Shown here piece by piece: positions 1 to 7,062 of a DNA stretch of 7,656 nt (position 1 is its first letter; each line of letters begins with the position of its first letter). Under the pieces are notes generated by a model. It made no database searches. It worked only from the letters and a program-made list of their open reading frames with translations, and was not told the DNA's origin. This DNA is from an uncultured Bacteroidota bacterium (GTDB taxonomy: Bacteria > Bacteroidota > Bacteroidia > Chitinophagales > Chitinophagaceae). The stretch is taken from the NCBI GenBank assembly GCA_946479615.1, contig CAMLGR010000193.1, positions 1-7,656 on the forward strand, in the 5' to 3' direction. Made by a program: the position numbers and the translations under genes.

Positions 1-281
1 TAATAGGTCTGCCCTGGGGATTGCAATGTTTTAAAATGGCAGGCCTGGTATTATGGCCTTTTGGCAAAAAAGTGATCAGCGATTCTCAGAACACGGGATG
101 CCTTAGTACACTTTTCAATCTTATATGGATCATTTGCGGCGGCTGGTATACAGCATTAGTACACATTGTAATGGGATTATTGCTTTCCATCACAATAATC
201 GGCATACCCTGGGGTCGCCAGCATTTTAAACTGATTGAAATTTCTTTTATGCCCTTCGGCAAAAGAATCGTCGATGCATAA
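1..281 (+). CDS. YccF-family inner-membrane protein (5' truncated by window edge)
   Basis: This is the 3' part of a small membrane protein gene. The reading frame is open from position 3 (ATA GGT CTG CCC TGG GGA), so the TTG at 21 and the ATG at 36 are internal codons and the real start lies outside the window. About 92 residues are visible. They contain two copies of a motif: IGLPWG followed by QCFK and WPFGKKV, and later IGIPWG followed by QHFK and MPFGKRIV. Between them is a hydrophobic stretch (LFNLIWIICGGWYTALVHI, then MGLLLSITI) fit for two membrane segments. This duplicated IGxPWG...PFG(K/R) pattern is the hallmark of the YccF family (DUF307), inner-membrane proteins of about 120-150 residues with no firmly known function. 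The gene ends TAA at 279-281, followed directly by an in-frame TAG, and converges on the M1 peptidase gene with a 17-bp gap. The family call is firm; the cellular role is unknown. Confidence 0.85.
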   Translation, partial: IGLPWGLQCFKMAGLVLWPFGKKVISDSQNTGCLSTLFNLIWIICGGWYTALVHIVMGLLLSITIIGIPWGRQHFKLIEISFMPFGKRIVDA

Positions 282-298
282 TAGCGACCCGGTACAAC

Positions 299-2158
299 TT
301 ATTTTATTTCGTATGTATTATCTTTTGGATTACTGTCCGGGGTATGTGCATCGCCCAATGTTAATTTAGCAACAGGTTTTGTAGCTGTAACAGAAAGTGC
401 AACCGTTGTCGCCCCTTTTTCCCACACTGCTATACTACGATGTATTTTTTCCCTGCTGCCATCCTGGTAGCTGACTAAAATATCTACCGGCACCGGCTTA
501 CCACCTTTATTGGTAATAACCACTGCATATTTATTACCCGTTTTTTTAACAGAACTGATAGCCAGATCAGGAATACCACTATCGAAGAACCATTTTTTCC
601 AGAACCAATTGAGATTTTTTCCTGCTCCTTCATTCATGCTATAAAAGAAATCGTTCGGCATCGGGTGTTTGCCATGCCATTGTTCGATATAATGATGAAG
701 GGCTTTTGTAAAAAGATCATCCCCCAGATAATCCTTTACATATAAATAACCCATCGCCGGTTTGGGATATGAATTGGTAAAATAAGAACGGTTTATTTCC
801 GTACTCAGTGTCATTACAGGCAGATCTGTTTCCTTACCTGCAATACCCGCATAAGGACCAACCCCGTAACGATCGACAATAGTCGTATCGATCATCGCAG
901 AGATCAGCCATTCACCGATCGTCGCCCAGCCCTCATCCATCCAGGCATACTTGGTTTCATTAATTCCCATATAAAAAGGAAACATGGTATGAAATATTTC
1001 ATGACCGGTCAACTCAATACTTTCTTCCCTGTTTTCTACGGGATTATCATTCACCATCATTGGATATTCCATCTGGTCGAGGCCGTCAAATACTGTTTCA
1101 TGTGAATAAGGAAAAGGCCAGGCAGGAAACGTATAACTCATGGCCTGTACAGTTTTGCGCGCATCATATACTACATTGAAATAATCTTTGTGTTTAGGAT
1201 TAAATGCAGCATCTACTCTTGTTCTTCTTTTGGTTTGCGGATCTGCTACAAGGCTGGTAGATTTCCATACATAATGATCACTTATCGCAAAAACAAAATC
1301 AGTAACATCAGCGGCCTCAAAAGACCAGGTATAGGAAGCGGCTGTGCCGGTAAAATCTTTTTTCGGAAGATCCGTCGTATCAACAATCGTAACAATATCG
1401 TCACTTTGTTCGGCTTGCTGCAGACGCTGGTAATAAACCGGGCTGATAATATCTTTCCCATTTTTCAGATCGCCCGTGGCCCATACCAGGAAGTTTTGCG
1501 GAACTGTGATCGCCGCCTTGAAATGGCAGAAATCATTATAAAATTCCTGTGTACCATTGTATGGATACGTATTCCATCCATCGATATCATCATACACGGC
1601 AATACGTGGAAAAAAATAAGCGATGAATGCAGCATTAGGTTCGATCTCACCGGTACGGATATGCGAACCTTTATTTAATGTATAATGATATTTGATATTG
1701 AATTGTACACTTTTCCCGGAAGCCAGCGATTCAATATTCACCCACATATTCGTATTATCGATCCGGAGTTTTGTAACATCCATGGATTTCCCATTTACAG
1801 AAAGTTCATCGATCGCTACTCCATCGGTCAGATCCTCCTCATCTACATCCGATTCCCGTGGTGCATTTTTCTTATACAGATTTGGATAGAGTTTAAACAA
1901 TATCTGTCGCAATGCATCCGGACTATTATTGGTATAGGTGATAACGGCTGCGCCATTGAGCAATCTTGTGCCGGGTGCATATTGAATGGCAAGATCATAA
2001 TCCGCCGTGTTTTGCCAGTAATTTTTGCCGGGCTTTCCATCGGGTGACCGGGTGCCTCTTTCATAAGCAGACTGGATATTACGTGGTGTAGGCAGGTATT
2101 GCTGTGCAGACAAGCCGGTAAAAACCAGCGAAAAAAGAGCCAAAAAAAGCAAACGCAT
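299..2158 (-). CDS. Secreted M1-family zinc metallopeptidase (aminopeptidase N-like)
   Basis: The 619-residue protein starts with a signal peptide (MRLLFLALFSLVFTGLSAQ, probable cleavage after SAQ), so it should act in the periplasm, at the outer membrane or outside the cell. The gluzincin signature is complete: HEIFH at residues 386-390 and the third zinc ligand E409 exactly 18 residues after the motif. The GxMEN motif that binds the substrate N-terminus in M1 aminopeptidases appears as DQMEYP at 361-366 (E364 would be the amine-binding Glu). Y464, in YPKPA, is a candidate for the transition-state tyrosine. The N-terminal ~200 residues form the beta-rich M1 saddle domain. The region after ~530 looks like a beta-sandwich and there is no ERAP/PepN-type C-terminal helical domain, in line with the length. 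Expected role: removal of N-terminal residues from peptides for nutrition; substrate specificity cannot be read from the sequence. It starts at an ATG without a Shine-Dalgarno sequence and is divergent from lpdA. Confidence 0.9.
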   Translation of the reverse strand: MRLLFLALFSLVFTGLSAQQYLPTPRNIQSAYERGTRSPDGKPGKNYWQNTADYDLAIQYAPGTRLLNGAAVITYTNNSPDALRQILFKLYPNLYKKNAPRESDVDEEDLTDGVAIDELSVNGKSMDVTKLRIDNTNMWVNIESLASGKSVQFNIKYHYTLNKGSHIRTGEIEPNAAFIAYFFPRIAVYDDIDGWNTYPYNGTQEFYNDFCHFKAAITVPQNFLVWATGDLKNGKDIISPVYYQRLQQAEQSDDIVTIVDTTDLPKKDFTGTAASYTWSFEAADVTDFVFAISDHYVWKSTSLVADPQTKRRTRVDAAFNPKHKDYFNVVYDARKTVQAMSYTFPAWPFPYSHETVFDGLDQMEYPMMVNDNPVENREESIELTGHEIFHTMFPFYMGINETKYAWMDEGWATIGEWLISAMIDTTIVDRYGVGPYAGIAGKETDLPVMTLSTEINRSYFTNSYPKPAMGYLYVKDYLGDDLFTKALHHYIEQWHGKHPMPNDFFYSMNEGAGKNLNWFWKKWFFDSGIPDLAISSVKKTGNKYAVVITNKGGKPVPVDILVSYQDGSREKIHRSIAVWEKGATTVALSVTATKPVAKLTLGDAHTPDSNPKDNTYEIK

Positions 2159-2360
2159 AGTGTGATTGATTGAGTAGAATGCAAGTTAGCGTGAAAATCG
2201 GGATCGCATAACCACTCATCACTATCCCAAACCAGGTTTTCATCCCAGAACCATCAGCCAGCACAGGTTTCGCTGTCCATCAACCCGATCAAAACCCTGC
2301 CTTTCTTTTTCAGACCAACGCTGTTTGGATTACCGGTGCTGTACCTGATCTGGTTAAGTG

Positions 2361-2390
2361 TAGTGGCGGCATTATATTTTCCTGCCACTG
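2361..2390. repeat. Short inverted repeat / hairpin
   Basis: AGTGGC at 2362-2367 pairs with GCCACT at 2384-2389. With the neighbouring bases, including two G-T wobbles, the stem reaches 9 bp around a 12-nt A/T-rich loop. No T tract follows on either strand, so it is not an obvious terminator. It lies about 85 bp upstream of the candidate lpdA promoter. It may be a regulatory site or chance. Confidence 0.35.
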
Positions 2391-2449
2391 GTTCAGCCGT
2401 TATAAAAAACACACAACTATTGGTGGCTGAGTTTGTTTAATAGTGTGGT

Positions 2450-2480
2450 TTGACTAATTCGGGGTTTTCAGATAACTTCG
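2450..2480 (+). promoter_or_regulatory. Candidate Bacteroidota-type promoter of lpdA
   Basis: TTG at 2450-2452 (within TTTG 2449-2452) is followed after 20 bp by TAACTTCG at 2473-2480. This matches the Bacteroidota primary-sigma pattern TTG-N19..21-TAnnTTTG with one mismatch in the -7 box. Transcription would begin near 2486, giving a leader of about 50 nt before the lpdA ATG at 2539. Such short motifs arise by chance; the correct spacing and the position raise the likelihood. Confidence 0.45.
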
Positions 2481-2498
2481 CAGCTCATTTTAACCCCG
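2460..2498. promoter_or_regulatory. Inverted repeat flanking the candidate lpdA -7 box
   Basis: CGGGGTT at 2460-2466 is repeated inverted as AACCCCG at 2492-2498, with 25 bp between them that include the candidate -7 element and predicted start point. This would suit an operator for a dimeric or looping regulator; as the left arm would lie upstream of the transcript start it would act as DNA, not RNA. A 7-bp inverted repeat at this distance can be chance. Confidence 0.25.
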
Positions 2499-2538
2499 GC
2501 AAGGGACAATAAATTATCTAATCAACTAATCCAAGTTT

Positions 2539-3942
<1,404 letters not shown>

Positions 3943-3943
3943 C

Positions 3944-3975
3944 GTTTAAGGGTTTGATGGTTTAAAGGTTTAAGA
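3944..3975 (+). repeat. Left arm: four tandem octamers (GTTTAAGG-like)
   Basis: Four direct 8-bp units in register: GTTTAAGG (3944-3951), GTTTGATG (3952-3959), GTTTAAAG (3960-3967), GTTTAAGA (3968-3975). Each starts with GTTT; the last four bases vary. The array starts 2 nt after the lpdA stop codon. Confidence 0.8.
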
Positions 3976-3988
3976 TATCTCCTCCTGC

Positions 3989-4007
3989 ATTGGTATGCTT
4001 TACCAAT
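3989..4007. other. Perfect 7-bp hairpin inside the element loop
   Basis: ATTGGTA at 3989-3995 and TACCAAT at 4001-4007 form a perfect 7-bp stem with a 5-nt loop (TGCTT). It lies between the two octamer arms and would form in RNA of either strand. It has no T tract directly after it on the plus strand. Confidence 0.5.
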
Positions 4008-4015
4008 CTGCTGAA

Positions 4016-4060
4016 CCTTTTTGATTCTTTAGTCTAAAAAACGATTATAGACATCAAAGG
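4016..4060. other. Second, imperfect hairpin inside the element loop
   Basis: GTCTA at 4032-4036 pairs with TAGAC at 4048-4052. After an internal bulge (4026-4031), GAT at 4023-4025 plus adjacent T and CC bases pair with ATCAAAGG at 4053-4060. The stem is interrupted and A/T-rich, so I hold it as tentative. Together with 3989-4007 it would make the loop of the long stem a multi-branch structure. Confidence 0.3.
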
Positions 4061-4083
4061 AACAAGGAAAAAAGAATAATCCT

Positions 4084-4123
4084 CCCAAAACCTTTAAACT
4101 ATTAAACCCTTAAATCTTTAAAC
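4084..4123 (-). repeat. Right arm: five tandem octamers in inverted orientation
   Basis: Read on the minus strand, the units are GTTTAAAG (4123-4116), ATTTAAGG (4115-4108), GTTTAATA (4107-4100), GTTTAAAG (4099-4092) and a degenerate GTTTTGGG (4091-4084). It has the same 8-bp period and consensus as the left arm, in the opposite direction. It starts 3 nt beyond the pcm stop codon. Confidence 0.78.
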
Positions 4124-4126
4124 ATC

Positions 4127-4783
4127 TTATCCCTTCTTCCCCCCGATCATCGGCACAAAAGAAAAATTTGCGAATACTTCCTCTTTAAGCGCACCGGTTT
4201 CCAGTTTGGTGATCCGCATCATCTGCTGCACCTCGCCGCTTCCCAATGGAATAACCATCATGCCGCCGGGCTTTAACTGCTGAATTAATTTTTGAGGAAT
4301 TTCAGGCGCTGCCGCCGTGATCAGTACACGGTCAAAAGGCCCATAGGTAGGAAGACCTTCATATCCATCCCCATAAAAGAATTTTATCGATGGATATTTT
4401 TTCAGGAAAACAAAGGTCTTATTCTGATCAAATAGTTTTTTTTGTCTTTCGATCGTGTATACCTGCACACCCATTTCGGCTAACACCACGGCCTGGTAAG
4501 CGCTGCCGGTACCAATCTCCAATACTTTCTGGAAAGGTTTTGTCTCCAGTAACTGGGTCTGGTAAGCTACCGTATAAGGTTGAGAGATGGTTTGTCCCTC
4601 ACCGATCGGAAATGCACGATCCTCGTAAGCCACTTCATCAAAAGCAGAATCAAGAAAAAAATGACGGGGAATATTATTGATCGCGTTCAACACTTTTTCA
4701 TCTGTAATTCCTTTTGAACGCACTGCCTCTACCAGCTTTTTGCGAAGTCCCTTGTGGCGGTATGTGTCTTCTACAGGTCTCAT
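4127..4783 (-). CDS. pcm: Protein-L-isoaspartate O-methyltransferase
   Basis: The enzyme methylates, with S-adenosylmethionine, L-isoaspartyl residues formed in ageing proteins, starting their repair to aspartate. From the ATG at 4783 it has 218 residues, close to the family's usual 205-215. Visible marks: DTYRHKGLRKKLV at the N-terminus; AFPIGEGQTISQPYTVA at about 57-73 (isoaspartyl-substrate region); SAM motif I VLEIGTGSAYQ at 87-97; acidic IER after the next strand at 111-113; GDGYEGLP near 138-145; DRVLITAAAPEIP (motif II region) at 151-163; LKPGGMMVIPLG (motif III); and the C-terminal FVPMIGG. Motif I has Ala95 where E. coli Pcm has Gly (GTGSGYQ). The frame extends upstream to a TTG at 4822 (13 more residues), but those codons overlap the T-rich terminator tail, so I prefer the ATG. 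It converges on lpdA across the octamer element. The family call is firm. Confidence 0.95.
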   Translation of the reverse strand: MRPVEDTYRHKGLRKKLVEAVRSKGITDEKVLNAINNIPRHFFLDSAFDEVAYEDRAFPIGEGQTISQPYTVAYQTQLLETKPFQKVLEIGTGSAYQAVVLAEMGVQVYTIERQKKLFDQNKTFVFLKKYPSIKFFYGDGYEGLPTYGPFDRVLITAAAPEIPQKLIQQLKPGGMMVIPLGSGEVQQMMRITKLETGALKEEVFANFSFVPMIGGKKG

Positions 4784-4819
4784 AAGTTGCAGCAAATAAA
4801 ACTCTTTAAAAGTAAAAGG

Positions 4820-4827
4820 CAAAATTA
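4820..4827 (-). promoter_or_regulatory. Candidate -7 box of pcm
   Basis: On the minus strand the bases read TAATTTTG, a full match to the Bacteroidota -7 consensus TAnnTTTG, 36 bp upstream of the pcm ATG at 4783. I see no TTG at the right distance (19-21 bp) upstream, since that region is the stem of the M16 terminator hairpin, so this is half a promoter at best. If real, transcription would begin just downstream, which excludes the TTG start at 4822. Confidence 0.3.
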
Positions 4828-4909
4828 AAAAAGGAAACCCGGCTTAACTGATACAGTTTCTATTGAAAATATCTTTCACTTATAGAAAATGTATCAGCTA
4901 AACCGGGCT
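4822..4909 (-). terminator. Long rho-independent-type terminator of the M16 operon
   Basis: Arms 4836-4860 and 4885-4909 are complementary over about 25 positions. On the minus strand only one true mismatch remains (4889 against 4856) and three positions are G-U. The outer part is G/C-rich (CCCGG against CCGGG). The 24-nt loop holds a further small stem (TGAAA 4864-4868 with TTTCA 4874-4878). On the minus strand the stem is followed by TTTCCTTTTTTAATTTT (to about 4821). No T tract follows on the plus side, so it points one way. It lies 18 bp after the stop of the downstream M16 gene and would separate that operon from pcm. Confidence 0.8.
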
Positions 4910-4927
4910 CTCTTATTAGAATGCTTC

Positions 4928-7009
4928 TTACTTGAAGTCTTCTGCTGTTACGCCTTCGTTTATTTTTATTGTCTCCATCGTTACCACAAACTCCTGTGAG
5001 CCCTGTGGCGTAGCAGAAGTTTGTGTGAATTTATATGGCAGATAGATATCACCTGTTTTCCGGTAATCGGCATGCTCTTCGGTAGAGGTAATTTCCATAC
5101 CGCCCTCTTTTGTTACATCCACTGATTTTACAAAGAACCCGGTTTTTACATCGTAGTATTCAGTTTTTGTTTTTCCGGCCGGACTGGTTACGATCACAAC
5201 ATATACATCAGCACCACCGGATTTCTCAATACCTTTTACCTGGAGCTTATATCCATCGGTTTTGTAAAATAATTGTTCAAACAGGCCCTTGACATCTTTC
5301 CTTTCATTTATCGCGGAAGAATCCATATCCTTTTTTTGTCCCATTTGCGATTGATAGCCGGTTGCACCATTGTACACGCTTTTCATTACCACGTTACCGC
5401 CCATGCTTACTTCAAACAGTTCTTTATTGGGAGCCATTTGCTTCATCGTAGCCGCCAATGACTGGCCCATGATCTCCATTTTCCCGGTAGAATGAACGGT
5501 CTGGACTTTCTCCAGCGCCTCTCTTCCACCGATCGCCTTGATATAGTTATTGATCACTTCTTCTCCCGTAACCGATGTTTTAGCAGCTGCATTCGCATCG
5601 GCTGAAACCGGCGCGGCATATTTATCATAGAATTTAACAGGGTAACCAAGCGCTTTCAGACCAGGTAATATCTGTTCCTGCTTGCCTACAACAACTATTC
5701 TTGTATTAGCGTAGTTGAAATATTTCTGCGATACACGCTGAATATCTGCAACAGTTACCGCATTTATTTTTTGTAAATAGGTGCGGTAAAAGTCAGCCGG
5801 CAGTTTATTGATCAGGATATTGCTGGCAAAATCAGCGATCCTTGCCGTATTCTCCATACCTAACGCAAAACTACCGTTGTATTGATTCTTTGCATTCTTT
5901 AATTCTTCCGCTGTCACTTTGGTAGTACGCATCCGGTTGATCTCATATAAAAACTGGCCGACAGCACTATCTGTTTTTTCATTTCTTACCGAGGCAGAAG
6001 CACCAAAGCTCGCCTGGAAACGACCGGTACCGATATCCGAATAAGCACCATAAGTAAATCCGTGTTTTTCACGGAGGTTCATGAAAAGATGCGCTTCAGA
6101 ACCACCACCCAGGATTTTATTTGCCAGTAATACGGGAAAATAATCAGGACTGCTCATCGGTATGTTGACCAGGTTTACCACATCGATTTCTGATTGTACT
6201 GCATTGGGCACATCGATAATATCAATTTCAGTTTTAGCAGGATTTGCCACTACAGGAATTTTTTCGAGCGTAAGCGGGTATCCTTTCCAGTCACCAAATG
6301 CTTTTTCTGCCATTGCTTTTGCATCGGCAGGTTTGATATCACCAACGAAAGTCAGGTAAGCTCTTGCAGGTGTGATATATTTTTTATACGCAGCTTTTAC
6401 ATCATCCAATGTAAGGGATTGTAAAGCCGCTTCTGTTACAAATTCGCCTGAAGGATGATGTACTCCATAAGCCAGTGCCGGCACTACGCGGCCAGAGATG
6501 GCTGAAGCACTTTTTTCGCCGGCTTTCAAACCGGTTACTGCCTGTGTAACCAGTTTTTCCAGTGATGCCTGTGGAAATGCAGGAGAGCGCAATCCTTCTG
6601 CCATCAAGCCAAATGCCTTGTCAAAATATCTTGTCAATGAGGATACCGAACCACCGCCGGAAGAAAGACTAAGATTCGCGCCGAGTATATCTACCGCTTC
6701 ATCAAATTGTGCTTTTGATTTGGTGGCTGTGCCTTCATTGAGCATACCACCCATGATACCCAGCAAACCTGTTTTACTGCCTTCGGTAATAGGGCCTGCA
6801 TCTACACGGAAGCTGGCGGTAATAGTGGGTAATTTATGATTCTCTACCACCAGGATGGTAAGACCATTGGCTAATTTATAAATAACAGGATTGGCGATGG
6901 TAATGACCGGCGCCGGTCCTGCTTTCGGAGCTTTGCTCCTGTCAATAGTTTGTGCCATAGCACACTGTACCATTAAAAATGCTATAACGATCGATACTAT
7001 TTTTTTCAT
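4928..7009 (-). CDS. Exported M16-like peptidase subunit lacking zinc motif, with C-terminal LolA-like domain
   Basis: I start this gene at the ATG at 7009 (693 residues) because MKKIVSIVIAFLMVQCAMAQ is a clean signal peptide; an in-frame ATG at 7060 would put 17 polar residues before it. Residues ~40-230 form the first M16 half and ~260-450 the second. Where active M16 enzymes have HxxEH, this protein has GIMGG at 84-88, so all three motif residues are Gly and zinc cannot be held there. The second half keeps LFMNLREKHGFTY, with R313 and Y320 matching the Arg/Tyr pair that contacts substrate in M16 peptidases. From ~480 to the end is an added domain, opening with EEVINNYIKAIGG and EALEKV and then mostly beta strands, resembling LolA/outer-membrane lipoprotein-sorting folds; the fold call is tentative. 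With the M16 gene 53 bp upstream it probably forms a periplasmic heterodimer, this chain being the non-catalytic partner. Confidence 0.88.
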   Translation of the reverse strand: MKKIVSIVIAFLMVQCAMAQTIDRSKAPKAGPAPVITIANPVIYKLANGLTILVVENHKLPTITASFRVDAGPITEGSKTGLLGIMGGMLNEGTATKSKAQFDEAVDILGANLSLSSGGGSVSSLTRYFDKAFGLMAEGLRSPAFPQASLEKLVTQAVTGLKAGEKSASAISGRVVPALAYGVHHPSGEFVTEAALQSLTLDDVKAAYKKYITPARAYLTFVGDIKPADAKAMAEKAFGDWKGYPLTLEKIPVVANPAKTEIDIIDVPNAVQSEIDVVNLVNIPMSSPDYFPVLLANKILGGGSEAHLFMNLREKHGFTYGAYSDIGTGRFQASFGASASVRNEKTDSAVGQFLYEINRMRTTKVTAEELKNAKNQYNGSFALGMENTARIADFASNILINKLPADFYRTYLQKINAVTVADIQRVSQKYFNYANTRIVVVGKQEQILPGLKALGYPVKFYDKYAAPVSADANAAAKTSVTGEEVINNYIKAIGGREALEKVQTVHSTGKMEIMGQSLAATMKQMAPNKELFEVSMGGNVVMKSVYNGATGYQSQMGQKKDMDSSAINERKDVKGLFEQLFYKTDGYKLQVKGIEKSGGADVYVVIVTSPAGKTKTEYYDVKTGFFVKSVDVTKEGGMEITSTEEHADYRKTGDIYLPYKFTQTSATPQGSQEFVVTMETIKINEGVTAEDFK

Positions 7010-7029
7010 GATGTCTGAGGTTAATGTTA

Positions 7030-7041
7030 AAAACCGGTTTT
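7030..7041. repeat. 12-bp perfect palindrome between the M16 genes
   Basis: AAAACCGGTTTT is its own reverse complement. It sits in the 53-bp gap between the stop of the upstream M16 gene (7063) and the preferred start of the next (7009). It could be a protein-binding site, or part of the coding sequence if the start at 7060 is used. A single 12-bp palindrome is weak evidence. Confidence 0.3.
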
Positions 7042-7062
7042 CTGAAAATGATCCTTGCATTG

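Larger units (their letters stand above)
2159..2538. other. Divergent intergenic region between M1 peptidase gene and lpdA
   Basis: These 380 bp must hold the promoters of both flanking genes. I see a candidate lpdA promoter (2450-2480), an inverted repeat around its -7 box (2460-2498) and a hairpin at 2361-2390. No convincing promoter was found for the M1 gene. A plus-strand frame is open from about 2209 to a TGA at 2428-2430 but has no ATG, GTG or TTG start with a plausible leader and resembles no family I know, so I do not call it a gene. No tRNA or riboswitch consensus was recognised. Confidence 0.6.
3944..4123. repeat. Octamer-arm inverted-repeat element filling the lpdA-pcm gap
   Basis: Two arms of 8-bp tandem repeats face each other between the convergent genes. 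Bases 3944-3971 are complementary to 4088-4115 over 28 positions: 25 are Watson-Crick and the other three (3944, 3956, 3959 against 4115, 4103, 4100) are G-U in a plus-strand transcript, so that RNA could form an uninterrupted 28-bp stem around a 116-nt loop. In the minus-strand transcript those three become C-A mismatches. The element begins 2 nt after the lpdA stop and ends 3 nt before the pcm stop, so it occupies practically the whole gap. It has no reading frame of note. It could be a dispersed non-coding repeat (MITE-like), a shared 3'-end structure that protects or terminates both transcripts, or both. The structure is directly visible; the function is inferred. Confidence 0.75.

Noticed and set aside
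2079..2264. Minus-strand small hydrophobic frame overlapping the 5' end of the M1 gene
   Set aside because: It overlaps the signal peptide region of a clear M1 gene in another frame and has no family pattern; most likely a shadow frame.
2159..2300. M1 gene promoter on the minus strand (TAACTTGC near 2186)
   Set aside because: The -7-like string has mismatches at key positions and no TTG at a proper distance; too weak to annotate.
2209..2430. Plus-strand open frame of about 70 codons in the lpdA upstream region
   Set aside because: It has no ATG, GTG or TTG start in a plausible place, no recognisable family pattern, and overlaps nothing that would demand coding; open frames of this size are common by chance.
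3944..4123. CRISPR array reading of the octamer repeats
   Set aside because: Units are 8 bp, contiguous and without spacers, and there is no cas gene; this is a tandem and inverted repeat, not a CRISPR array.
6498..6839. Plus-strand 113-codon frame inside the M16-like gene
   Set aside because: Antisense to a well-supported coding sequence, with low-complexity Ser/Pro/Ala composition typical of an antisense shadow.
7010..7060. N-terminal extension of the M16-like protein from the ATG at 7060
   Set aside because: The extra 17 residues are polar and precede an intact signal peptide, so the internal ATG at 7009 is a better start, although the 7060 ATG lies 2 nt after the upstream stop and coupled translation is not excluded.
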